Shown here in pieces: positions 35,003-46,237 of a stretch of 64,000 bases of DNA (positions within the stretch are counted from its first letter, which is position 1; every line of letters starts with the position of its first letter). The stretch lies in contig JYIP02000006.1 in assembly GCA_001051155.2 (NCBI GenBank), positions 1,426,001 through 1,490,000 of the forward strand, read 5' to 3'. Origin of the DNA: Chrysoporthe austroafricana. Its lineage: Eukaryota > Ascomycota > Sordariomycetes > Diaporthales > Cryphonectriaceae. A program made the position numbers and the translations under genes. Below the pieces are notes generated by a model. That model did not search any database and was not told the DNA's origin. It saw nothing but the letters and a program-made list of their open reading frames with translations.

Positions 35003-35890
35003 TCACCCGACGAGAAGATTCGCCAGGGGGCCGGCGTTAGCAAAGGACGAGACGAACATGCGAAGAGGGAGCCTCATATGAGGACCCCCGTAACGGTGAT
35101 AGTCGTCAATCTCCTTGGGCACGTTGGCTTGGATGTCACTCCCTGTGAAATGCAGTTGAGGTCAGTGATAGAGAAAGGGTGCAGGAATTTCCAATGTATG
35201 CCCACAGTGATACATCTCCAGAGCGACCTTCTCGCACTCGGCACGCTTCCCAATGCTCCACCAGTCCGGAAGTACGCCAGGCTTCCCCTCGAGGTCGAGA
35301 ATGAACTCCTTCAAGCCCTTGAAGGAGTGGCCGACGATGTACTTGGGCTTCGGGTTGCGTTGCTCAAGGTAGAGCCCGCCCTTAGCGATACGCACGTCCT
35401 CATCAGTGATCCGGTAGGCCTCGATCAGCAGCTTGCACGCGATATGTTCATCCGTCTGGTGGCGGATGATGTTGCCGCCGTGCTGGGGCACGTATCTGCG
35501 GCTGAGGTGGTTGTTGCCTGGGGCAGCGCGGGCAGGCACTTTGTGGCATTTGGTCAGTTTGCGTCTCGTCCCGACATTGATGGCTTGTATGTTGTGCGGT
35601 AGAACGCACTTTTCTGGATGACGAGGCCATTCTCATCAAACTGGATACCGCATCGCTCCTTGTGGGAGGGCCAATCACTGGACTGGCAGGTGCGAGAGCA
35701 GTACCTAATGAGTGGGATCACAGTCAGCGAGGGACGATCGAAGACTACGGATGCCCCCCACCCCGGGGAGACCTAGGAGGGAATAGATCGACTACCTGGT
35801 CTTGCAGTTGGCGCAGCACTGGAGCCCAGAGCCAAGCTGTTCGCTGGTCTTCCAGCACGTGGCGCAATTTTCCTCAGCAGTCGGGGCCAT
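35003..35890 (-). CDS. Small MYND zinc-finger protein
   Basis: Four exons on minus: 35890-35796, 35704-35610, 35538-35206, 35142-35003; 220 aa, with phase kept at each junction (2, 1, 1). The MYND finger is split by the first intron: CATCWKTSEQLGSGLQCCAN and CKT, then RYCSRTCQSSDWPSHKERC. The remaining 150 residues are an uncharacterised fungal C-terminal domain (LSRRYVPQHGG, GLYLEQRNPKPKYIVGHSFK, PDWWSIGKRAECEKVALEMY, DIQANVPKEIDDYHRYGGPH). MYND fingers bind proline-rich peptides; the partner is unknown. It lies at the right end of the accessory block and is intact. The third intron depends on a weaker donor (GTGGGC). Confidence 0.72.
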
Positions 35891-36842
35891 CGTTGGTCGT
35901 TGTCTTGGTTGGGGTGTGAGACGGGAGGTGAGTGGCAGGCAAATACAATGTGCCTAGTTCAGTAGATTTTCTTTTGCGGGCTGAAACCTGGGTGTGATCA
36001 GCAGAAGTAAGTCGAACTTTCTAGCTGCTATGCGCGTTGCCGTTGCTGGGGCATATACATGGAGCGAATGCTCCAATAATAGACAGGCAATCCATTTCAT
36101 CCTGAAAGTTTCAAGATTGTCAAACGAGCCCTGTAATTTACGAAACAACAAAGACCTATGGTATCTGCAAAAGATCGAGAACCTCGGCAAATTAGTAGTT
36201 GATACATCATTCATATTGGCGGCGTAGTGACAGCCCACGGTCTTGCCGACGAGCTCGAGCGACGCAGAGTCCTATACGAAATAGAACGGCGGCGGAATAA
36301 AGACTGTATGTCATCCGGGATGTGACAAGCACAGGCCGCGCGAGAAACTTCTTGACACTTCACACAAAGCATTTCGCAGGCTTTACGCAGGATGAGGCCG
36401 TGATCCCAGAAGCTTGTGAGCAGGAATGAGATGGGGAGACAACCGGTGGGCGCAACGCCGCAAATAGGGGTGTAGAAAATACTGATACGTTCACGCGACT
36501 ATTATATGCGTCGCAGACAATCAACTTAGGAGACGGATATTCACAAAGGCATATACACAACAGGGGTTCCCTGGGATAAATTGCCTAATGTGACCGCTGT
36601 AGCACACTGTTTGTCTGAGGCGAATGTATTGGCTCGGCATCCAACCTTCAAGTAATTTGCTAAGCATGACCTAGTGACCATATGGCGAAGCTGGGATTCC
36701 GCGTAGGTTATTTCGAGTGTGCGAATTGCCTACTTACTCAGGCCTTCAGAGACTCCGATTCCCACCTCTGCGAGTGTGTTTCTCGTGCGAATTCTTCTGA
36801 GCCATCAACTGCATAAATCGAGGCCTTCCAGTTTACAATGCC
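35891..36842. other. Intergenic region, promoter of the MYND gene
   Basis: About 0.95 kb between two minus-strand genes. It is the likely right edge of the accessory block. No repeat boundary was found. Confidence 0.4.
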
Positions 36843-38353
36843 TCAGTCTAGCAAACTCGTCTCGTCCGGAGCTATCTCGGTGTCGATATTGCTCACGGGA
36901 ACCAACGCAGTGCGCTTGGTGTGTCGAGCTTGCCTCCGATGAGCCTTTCCACGGATATGTTTCTGCCAGCTCTCCTCGGTGAGAAGAGTGGCATTGCAGA
37001 GTGTGCAATACTTGCGACAAGGAGTGTCCTGGGACGAATTTGCGACCTCTGCTGCCCTGAGCACGTTCCGTGCAGTCTCCGATGGAGCTGGCAAGTCCTC
37101 ACCTGCGAGGAACTTCTGGGTCGCTATTGCAGCCCGGTCTATGACCTGCTCTGCGAATTGCGTGACATCGGTGCTGTCCAGGACGTAAAGCCGGTCGAAA
37201 TTGCCTTGCTCTCGGAGCAGAGGTAACATCTGCTTTGATATCCACTTCACCTGATATTTGGCATACCTCCTAGTCGCAGTCTTCATCTTCTCGAGACACT
37301 CAAGCTTCAACGCTTCCAGTTCCGACCCGTCGGTTCCATCATCCACCGCTTTCAGGTACGGCTGAAATTCCTTGAAGCCGATGGACTGCCATATGCCCCT
37401 CGTACAATCCACGGAGCCTGCAACTTCAAGTTTAGACTGCAGGTCAGCGTTCATTTGAGTGATCTCATCCATAAGGCCGGTTTCCAACATCTTGTCAACC
37501 CGTATGTTGAGCCGGTCCTTCAAGGTCTTATCCTCGGTGTGTACCCAGAACAACAGCGAGTCAGAGTCAGGCCGTGGTTCCGACTCATCTTTCGCAGCTA
37601 TCTGTGTAGCTTTTCTCTCCTGTTGCTCCGCATAGATATCTGAGGCCCGCTTTCCCGTGGTGAGAAATATCTCTAAGGAACGATGGATCTTCCGCCTATC
37701 GTTCGGATGCCATCGATCAGCCGTGACGGGATCGACTTCTTTCAGCCTCTTCCACATCGCTTCGGTGGTGTCATTCAGGATCGGAAACTCAGAGGAGTTG
37801 TCCTGCATTGGTGCCTGAGCCGGTGCCTCATTGTCTGATTCTATCAGGATATCCCTGAATAGCAGTGCCTGAGTGTAGTAGTGCGTCCCCCCAACGACAA
37901 TGGGGAGACGTCCCCTGCTGCGTATCTCCTGGATGATTTTGCTAGCCTCTCTCTTGAAGACACCGACAACCCAAGTCTCTTCTGCTAAACTGATGTTGCC
38001 GAGCAGGTGATGTGGAACAGATTGCTGCTCCTCAAGTGATATTTTGTTGGTGATAATAGGCAGGCCATTATACATCTGCATGGCATCTGCATTCACAATC
38101 TCCCCATTGAACCTGACAGCCAGATCTACGGCAAGCTGAAATGAGTATTATCAGCATCATGCTTCACGACCTAACAGTTCAGGTGGAAATGAAATGGGTA
38201 TTTTCATCAAGAGGAACTCACCTCAGACTTTCCAGTGCCTGTGGACCCCAAAATTACCACCAACGGGGCCGATGGAAGTCTGCGAGTGGACATTGTGGCA
38301 GAACATCGTAGCAGTCTGGGATTAGGAGAGAAACAAAATCGGGCTCTGATCAT
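36843..38353 (-). CDS. MOD5: tRNA dimethylallyltransferase (MOD5/MiaA) with two in-frame starts
   Basis: Two exons on minus, 38353-38222 and 38135-36843. The enzyme transfers dimethylallyl from DMAPP to A37 of tRNAs reading codons that begin with U. The P-loop GSTGTGKSE is followed after the splice by LAVDLAVRFNGEIVNADAMQ and MYNGLPIITNK, then VVGGTHYYTQAL, WHPNDRRKIHRSLEIFLTTG and YAKYQVKWI. A C-terminal C2H2 finger (YCTLCNATLLTEESWQKHIR) is as in eukaryotic MOD5/TRIT1. From Met at 38293 the protein is 454 aa. An in-frame Met at 38353 adds 20 residues (MIRARFCFSPNPRLLRCSAT), rich in Arg and free of acids, a likely mitochondrial presequence. Yeast MOD5 also uses two starts for dual targeting. 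Confidence 0.92.
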
Positions 38354-38967
38354 GACATTCTTGCATGTTGGTAGGGAAGATGCATTTGGGAATGCGCTGG
38401 GATGACACCCAGAGAGGTGAAGATGAATCCTTGAATTGAGTTCCGGGTCAGAATTAGTGAGCTGCAGTAGAGAATGCCGACCTCGGCGCCGTTCAAGCCT
38501 CTGAATGGCCCCTGTCACGTGGAGCACTTTTCCCTCCCGGCGTGCCTGGTCGTGCCCGGGTACGGGTAATACTTAGTACTGGGACGGTAAGTAACTGGGT
38601 AGTGAGTACCTGAGTGAGAGACCCCTGCCAAGCAGCTCTCACCATGAAGCTGGGGAGAAAGAGTGGAGCTGGGCTTTCCGTATTGGACACATCACAAATT
38701 GGAGCTTGGAGAAGCCAGATCACCACTCCAGCTGCCCACTGCGCGCTGCTGCTGCCACTACGCAGGGCGCCAGTCTGACTTCCAACCGTAGACACTTTTT
38801 TGGAGCTCTCCCTCCTCCAGACCACACTTCCTCTCCTTCACAACTGCCTCCGTCAGTACTGCACCCAGTTCTCCCACCGAGCCATTTTGTGGCTCGATTC
38901 CTTTTCTTCTTCTCCATTTCTTGGATGACTCTCTAGACGAGTTCATTACAACCCCAAGTCGCCCATC
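38354..38967. promoter_or_regulatory. Divergent promoter region between MOD5 and SEC61
   Basis: About 0.6 kb between divergent start codons, carrying both promoters. CT-rich text precedes SEC61 (38805-38930). No specific site is claimed. Confidence 0.5.
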
Positions 38968-40593
38968 ATGAGCAGCCGTGAGTTGTCCCAGCCGACCCCC
39001 TTCCCGTTATTGAGGTCGCGATGGCTTCAGACACGGAGTCGCGTGGCCAATTGCCTACTCAGGGTGGACTGACGTGTGTGCACCCGCCTCGCAGTACGAT
39101 TTCTCGACCTGGTCAAGCCCTTCGTGCCGTTCCTCCCAGAGGTTCAGCAGCCTGAGACCAAGATCCCTTTCAACCAGAAGTTGATGTGGACAGGTCTCAC
39201 GCTCCTGATCTTCTTGGTCATGAGCCAGATGCCCCTCTACGGTATCGTGTCCTCTGACACCTCCGACCCTCTATACTGGTTGCGCATGATGATGGCGAGT
39301 AATCGTGGAACCCTCATGGAGCTTGGTATCACCCCCATCGTCTCTTCCGGCATGGTCTTCCAGCTCTTGGCCGGTACCCACCTGATCGACGTCAACCTCG
39401 ACCTCAAGTCCGACCGTGAGCTCTACCAGACTGCCCAGAAGCTGTTCGCCTTCATCCTGTCCGCTGGTACCGCCACCGTCTACGTCTTTACTGGTCTCTA
39501 CGGTCCTCCCTCTGACCTCGGCGCCGGTATTGTGGTCCTGCTGATCCTCCAGCTCTTCATTGCTGGCATGATCGTCATCCTCCTCGACGAGCTCCTGCAG
39601 AAGGGTTATGGTCTCGGTAGCGGTATCTCCCTCTTCATTGCGACCAACATTTGCGAGTCCATCATGTGGAAAGCCTTCTCCCCGACCAGCATCAACACTG
39701 GCCGTGGCCCCGAGTACGAGGGTGCCGTCATTGCGCTCTTCCACCTGCTCATGACCTGGCCCAACAAGCAGCGTGCCCTCCAGGAAGCCTTCTACCGACA
39801 GAACCTGCCCAACATCATGAACCTGTTGGCCACTCTCGTCGTCTTCGCCGCTGTCATCTACCTCCAGGGCTTCCGCGTCGAGATCCCCATCAAGTCCTCC
39901 CGCCAGCGTGGTGCTCGTGGTTCCTACCCCGTCCGACTGTTCTACACCTCCAACATGCCTATCATGTTGCAGTCTGCTCTGTCCTCCAACGTGTTCCTCA
40001 TCTCGCAGATGCTGTACTCTCGCTTCTCTGAGAACCTTCTCGTCCGTCTGTTTGGCATCTGGGAGGCCAAGGAGGGCGGCGGTGGCCAGCTATCTCCCAT
40101 CTCCGGTCTCGTCTACTACATGTCGCCTCCCATGAACATGAAGGAGGCTCTCATCGACCCGATCCACACCGTTATCTACATCGCCTACATGCTCACTGCC
40201 TGCGCCGTCTTCTCCAAGACCTGGATCGAGGTGTCGGGCTCCAGCCCGCGTGATGTCGCCAAGCAGCTCAAGGATCAGGGCCTCGTCATGGCTGGCCACC
40301 GTGACCAGAGCATGTACAAGGAGCTCAAGCGCATCATCCCGACGGCCGCCGCCTTCGGTGGCGCCTGTATCGGAGCTCTGTCCGTTGCCAGCGACCTTCT
40401 TGGCGCTCTTGGCTCCGGAACTGGAACCCTTCTTGCCGTCACGTAAGTGCTCTATCCCACCTTTCTCCCCAGGTATCCTCGCGCAGCTCCGGGAGCAATC
40501 GCTAACAAGTATTTTAGGATCATCTACGGTTACTTCGAGATAGCAGCCAAGGAGGGCGACCTCGGTAGCATGAAGGGAATGATCATGGGATAA
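38968..40593 (+). CDS. SEC61: Protein translocon subunit Sec61 alpha
   Basis: Three exons: 38968-38977, 39095-40442, 40518-40593; 477 aa. The first exon is only 10 nt (ATG plus two codons and one base), giving [13 protein letters not shown], the usual Sec61-alpha start. Seen are [19 protein letters not shown], the plug-region text [70 protein letters not shown] and the C-terminal [10 protein letters not shown], with about ten hydrophobic segments. It forms the ER channel for co-translational import, with Sss1 and Sbh1. Length and motifs match the family throughout. The micro-exon is inferred from splice sites and the conserved N-terminus. Confidence 0.96.
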
Positions 40594-41273
40594 GGATTCG
40601 CGCCCGATCGACCATACTGTTCGCATAGGGGGGTTGCATCTGTGGCTGGTCGTTCTCATGAGAAAGACGTGCCACGTGTACTAAATACAGGCAAAAAGGA
40701 CGAGGGGGCTTCTTGGGAGCGTTTGGGTTGGGAAAAGCATGCGTTATACCATCGTGCGTTCTACCGCATAGGTCCGCTTCAAGGATCCCTCCAGAAGACA
40801 ACGGCTGTGTATTGAAAATTTAGCATATCGAGACATGTTCGATAAACCAGCACCGGTCTACCCCCGAAGCCCACCGATTCGAATAATCATAGATGATCCT
40901 GGATCGTGACACCTAATTAGCATTGAGCTAGCTGCCTTTGAGTGAACATTTGGGCTTTTGCTGGGAACGAAAACCTAACATCAGCCGATGAATGGCACAG
41001 GAGTATATATTCAGGAAATTTCACGACTTCGAAATTCTAATTCTGGAGCCGCGTCGATTAGAGGCTACCAGATACTGCTCAGGTTACTGCCGCATCAGTT
41101 GCGTTTCAACCTTCCTGTCCTCCTGTGAAATCCAGAACGCAGAGAACGCCGTAAGCCCGTGCCATACCTCCCTTTCCTTATAAGCGCCAAGACCGGAGAT
41201 ACAAGTAGACTCGACCTCTCTTCTATCCGCATGTGCAATGTCGCCCGCAGTCCTTGCTGCTTCATGCTGCTGC
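40594..41273. other. Convergent intergenic region, no gene seen
   Basis: About 0.7 kb between convergent SEC61 and the ubiquitin-conjugating enzyme gene. Nothing else is supported. Confidence 0.5.
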
Positions 41274-42321
41274 TCAGTTGACCAACATCACCTTTAGTAT
41301 CATACCCACCAGACAGACCATCAGCATGACAATCACTCTATCGATCACCCACAGCCTGTCATCGCCGTGGACCGTCTGCCTCTGCTGCTGCTGCAACATC
41401 GGCCCCTGCTGGCCCGGCACATCCGTATTCCGCGCCGGATTCGGAAGCGGCACCGTCCTCGTCGGCTGTGGTACCGTCTGGCCTGGCCGGGCAGCCCCCG
41501 CCGAGACATCGACCTCGGTCCTCGGCACGGTCTGCACGAACCCCTCCGCCAGCTCCGCGCTCTCCGCATCTTCGCTCGTCCCGCCGGCGGCAGCAGCGGC
41601 CTTCTCCATCTCGTCCCGGAAGCCCATCCTAAGCTCCGCCGGGACCTCGACGTCGCTAGACCCGCTGCCGCCGGCGCCCCCGCCTGACTCCGCGGCGGCG
41701 GTCCCGGCGGCCTCCTCGCACTCGCGGATGATCTCCTCGTTCGTGCGCCCGCCGCACCCGCCGCACCGCCACCCCCTACTATCGGCGGCTAGCTTCCTGC
41801 GCACGGCGTCGGAGGTGTCGAGCCCGCCCAGCTGGCCCTTGGGGTCCGTCTCCATGAAGGAGCGCAGCGCGACGAGGGCGGTGCGCACGCCCCACGCCGG
41901 CTGCCAGGTCTCCTCGTGGTGCCCGCTGATGGAGAGGCAGATCTCGCGGTTGGCCTCGAAGCGGCCGGACGGCGTCAGGAAGCGGAAGGAGGGCGGGCGC
42001 AGGGGGTAGGTGGGCGGCAGGACGATGCGCCCGTGGTAGAGGCCCTCGGCGTAGGCGGAGCCAGGGGGCCCGCGGAGCGTGAAGTGCCATTCGAAGAGGT
42101 CAGTCTCGAGGGGCGTTGCCGTGTAGTCCGGGGAGGGGGCGGAGGAGAGCTCCTGGGCTTCGCGGACTGGGATGGTGGTCAGCGCTACCTATTTCGTCGA
42201 GAAGGTCGCAGGGCCGACTTGTGTAGAGGGTTTCGGTTTGGTCCTTCGTTGCTTAAGAGAGAGAAGACTTACGGATGCGCCTAATGGTGGGCGATTTGCT
42301 GTTGAACTTGGCCGTGGCCAT
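41274..42321 (-). CDS. ER tail-anchored ubiquitin-conjugating enzyme, UBE2J1/Ubc6 type
   Basis: Two exons on minus, 42321-42273 and 42166-41274, across a 106-bp intron with a GCTGACC branch; 313 aa. The UBC fold occupies residues 8-140: SPTIRRILREAQEL, LFEWHFTLRGPPGS, YHGRIVLPPTYPLRPPSFRF, and the active-site loop EICLSISGHHEETWQPAWGV with catalytic Cys93. A CxxC pair (WRCGGCG) follows, then a low-complexity Ala/Gly/Glu linker and a C-terminal membrane anchor (IDRVIVMLMVCLVGMILKVM). The catalytic-loop text and the LDTSDAVRRKLA segment are closer to UBE2J1 than to yeast Ubc6. The protein should act in ER-associated degradation with a RING ligase at the cytosolic face. Confidence 0.9.
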
Positions 42322-43869
42322 GGTGGCGGTTGTATGAGTCGATGGATGGGGGGGAGGGCTGGGAAAGGTAAATCAGGGTCAGGTCAAGGCGTGCCTTATG
42401 TGGCCATCAGAATGTCGATACGGCTGGATATCATTGAAATATCCTATGTTCCCTCTCTTATAAGAGAGAGCGTATTCAGCCAGCGGTGCCTGCTAGCAGG
42501 AAAGAAGAAGACGTTGTGTGTATGCAGTGAAATGTGCAAGGTGTCTTGTTGCGGCAAGGGAGACGAGGCGCCGAAGTGAAGGGTACATAGCAACCTCGGG
42601 AGAAGGCTGATGACGAATGAGCCGCCTGCCCCACATTGTCTGCGACTTAAAGTTCAGAGGTACTACTACCTAGTACCAGGTATGTGGATATAGTACGTGC
42701 TATGGTACAAGAAGTACCTTGTACGACCCGCAAGCATGTGCTTTGCAGGGGTCCTGGGCCTGCGGATTTCATCTTGATTATTTGGCGGCCCTACTCCCGA
42801 CTTGGAATCCATTTTCTCCATCACCACGGAACTCCATCCTGAAGGCCTGGCTGGCTATGATGACAGCTATCATCATTATCCTACTCGATCTCTGATCCAA
42901 GAAAATTCATAACCATCCTGGCCAGCGGTCCCCAAGAGTATGCAGTTGGTGCCCTGGAAGAGCAAGCGTGGACCATGCTCACGGCTGCTTATCCCAACTC
43001 AAACACCACAGACTCCGTGTACGGGGATAAGGGGTCAGGGGCAAGGGAGAGGACTCATTATGATGAAAGGTGTGACTATTTCAGAATGTCGAGTGACTAT
43101 TCCAATGGGAAGTATGAGGAATGGCTGAAAGGGACGGGGAGCCGGACTTGCTTCTAAACATCCTGCTAGAAGTCTGGAGGACAGCCTACTCAATGTCTCT
43201 TCCCAGATCTCCTAATGTCGGCAGTCGAGGGCTATAACCTTTCTTATTCCGAGTAGAACTCCCTCCATATCTGTATAAACTCTACCCTAAAAGTAGGGCG
43301 CTGTAAGAGCTTGGGAAAGCTGCTAGCAGAGACACGCTCCTTGTATTGTGGCACGTGCCTGGGCACTTTGTTTTTCTTAGAACAAACACCAAACTCAGCC
43401 AGTCTTGGACCTTTAATCAACGTTGTCTTGGAAATTCACTGTCCCTTCGATAAGCCTTGAGACAGCCACTCCAGCCTACAGGCTCAAGGCTTGTCTTAAA
43501 TATTTTCCGCACACTCCTGCAACCTCTTCTAGCGGCACGGACTGCCACCACCAACTCTACTATTGACCCTCAACACTCGAGTGTCAAACTCTGGCAGCCT
43601 ACTTTCTGCAGGAGGTTTCCACCTGGAGCAAACAACCATTTCTCACAACAACGGGACTGACTAAGCATCTGTACACGTAAGTCAATTCAACTCTCCTGGA
43701 GCACCGAGAGTTGTTCATCAACCTTCCCTCTGGCATTTCTATTGTCATAGTACCCCGTTTACCTACGAAATCACGACGACTGGTTGGTTCTCTACGCCAC
43801 CATAGACACCTACATTCCACCTCACAATCACAACATTGTACAACAACAGCTGACAATATAGTCCTCAAA
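42322..43869. promoter_or_regulatory. Divergent intergenic region, no gene seen
   Basis: About 1.5 kb between divergent start codons; it must include both promoters. Clustered GTAC/TACC motifs lie at 42658-42725. ORFs at 42940-43157 are short and featureless. Confidence 0.45.
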
Positions 43870-45778
43870 ATGTCGTCTGTACCTGATGCGGCAGCTGTCG
43901 CTCCTCCAGAAGAGACCGATCGCCCTCCGACATGTGTGTTCTGCAAGGCGACGTTCAGCACCGATGACGCCCTATGTGCCCACAAGAAGGCCAAGTTCAT
44001 AGAGGAAGATGCCAATAAGGAGGCCGTGATTCACGTCTATTGCCACTTTTGCGACAAGGACTATATGACTCGCGGCGCAGCACGTTTTCACTATCAGCAG
44101 GCAAGAAGACAAAAGCTCTCTAGCATTACTCTTTTTCTGGCCCGACTCACTGACCCCCCTTCAGAGCCACACCAAGAAGCAGCTTATTGCTTGCCCTGGC
44201 TGTAATGTCCCTAATGCCAAGGTCTCGGCTTTTGTCAAGCACATCGAGCTTGGCTGCTGTCCCAGGATCACCCCGCAGATGGCCGCCGCACGCTGCCAGA
44301 CAAACAACGATTTCACCGAGAACTTAACTCAGCTCGACCACAAACGAGGTGGGTTGAAACTTGAAAAGGACTTCTCCATGTTCTTGGGTCGTGCTCCGAA
44401 GACAGCTCAGCCCGATTGGTCGGCCCAAGCCGAGAAAGAGACTCCATGGGCCAATCCGAACCCAAAGAGCTGGGACTCAGCAGCTCTTACACCCAACACC
44501 AGCCACTTCCAGGCAACGGCAGAGTACCGTCGTGGTAACAGAAATGTCACTAACCTCCTGACCGGCAATGAGAGCAACGTATATGATGACAAGCAGCAGA
44601 TGCAGGTCAACCAGAACTCTGCCATAAAGCAGGCTCGCCGCAACAATACTGATCCTGATGACCCGAAAAACCCTCACTTCAATGCTGATCGGTACTACAA
44701 TTCCTTCACCAAGAAATACACATGTCCCAAGTGCGGGTAAGTAGTGCCATCCTGCCATGCCTCTTCTTACTGTTGCCCTTTGAAGACACCTTCCTACAAG
44801 AATCCTGATACTAGTTGTCCTCCTATCATCAAATTGCCTCAGCTTGCTTGATAAAACTGGTTTGGAGAAGGCCATGACTGACCTTGGTTGAATCGGTATA
44901 GTGATAAGTGCAAGAATAAGGCGGGTCTAGTGCAGCACCTTCGCTCACCCAAACACACGGCCGACAAAGTCAAGAATGCCGAGAAGGCCGAGAAGGCTGA
45001 GAAGGCTGTAGCTTGCCCGACTTGCAACACCCGCTTCGAATCACTCTTCTCTCTCGCTGATCATGTGGAGTCGCCAAGCCAGAAGTGCGGCATACGCAAT
45101 AGCAATATCTTCGAGATCTTTCTCGCTCAGCTGACCTGGAATCTCGTCGAGGTGACAGGCAGAGACATGGAGGATGGCTCCTTCATCTACAGTATCTCGG
45201 AAAAGGCAAAAGAGGAGTATGGTGTTACTAAGCCAGCTCATCCGAAGCCTACATTCGGCCACCAGCAGGTATACGGTTCGAATGCTATTAGCAAGTCTGC
45301 TGGTGCTGCCAACACTCAACCTTCATGTCTCATGCAAGGCACTCTGTCACAGCTTCAGCAACCGCAGCACGGCAGTCCGTCTGACACGACATCCAACATG
45401 TCGACCAACACGCGGCCGCACATTGCAGAACTTGAACAGCAGCTGAGTATCAAGTATCCTGCCCTGTCTCCAACTCCATCTGGTCAGAACACCGATGCTC
45501 AGCATCAGCAATCCCTCAAGGCATCAACGGAGGAGATCAGCACGGTCTGGAATGGATCACCGGGCGCCTCTGGCAGTCGTGACTCGCCACAGAAGGCCCA
45601 GAAGGCGCAACAGCTGCAGCAGAGCAGTGAGAAGACCGACAAAGTTCTGATGACTGGCCCACTTGCAATGTTCAATATCCAGCAGGCCGTGACGGGCGAG
45701 AATCATGGTGCCCAGCTGCAGGATGATGAGGATGATAATGCTGTTTTCACCGAAGATGACGACGATTGGAGAATTTAG
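43870..45778 (+). CDS. C2H2 zinc-finger protein, uncharacterised
   Basis: Three exons: 43870-44100, 44165-44736, 44902-45778; 559 aa, phases consistent. Fingers: CVFCKATFSTDDALCAHKK; YCHFCDKDYMTRGAARFHYQ, completed across intron 1 by QSH; CPGC...HIELGC; KYTCPKCG/DKCKNKAGLVQHLRSPKH, split by intron 2; and CPTCNTRFESLFSLADHVES. A Trp/Asn-rich segment (ETPWANPNPKSWDSAAL) lies between, and the C-terminal 200 residues are Gln/Ser-rich, ending in an acidic DDEDDNAVFTEDDDDWRI. Intron 1 begins with GC (CAG/GCAAGA) and ends TTCAG after an ACTGAC branch. Multiple fingers suggest nucleic-acid binding; no ortholog name is recognised. Confidence 0.82.
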
Positions 45779-46237
45779 TCCGCTCTGAACGCTCCATCAG
45801 TGAGAGTAGATGGTTGGCTCACAGCCTGAGCTCTGCTGGAAAATTTGGGCACATTGGAGCACTTCACATTCTCGGGTTGATATGTTCCCCCGCCTGAGGG
45901 ATATAGCGATACCGCAGTCGCTATTATCAGGCAGATACTCGTCCAGTGGTGGTGCTCTGGTGTCTTTAGAGGAATGCACTGCTGAAAGGCCTTGGATGGA
46001 AGGTGTATCAAATAGTCTCACGCCATAACAGATACTTTCTTCACGCCGTGCAAGTGAGGACTACGGTACAGTGTATTTATAATCATTATTGAGCTTGGTA
46101 GCTTACTGCACGCTACGGCCAGCTGTTCAGAATTGTCTATTAGGAAACCGGATACTGAGTGCATCCATTGTTGTTGGCTTCAGCTGGGTGTCCGGGCTCT
46201 TCAGGCAGGTAGCGCCCCTGTTGTCTGTCTCTCTATC
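45779..46237. other. Convergent intergenic region, no gene seen
   Basis: About 0.46 kb between the convergent zinc-finger and NLR genes. Confidence 0.5.
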
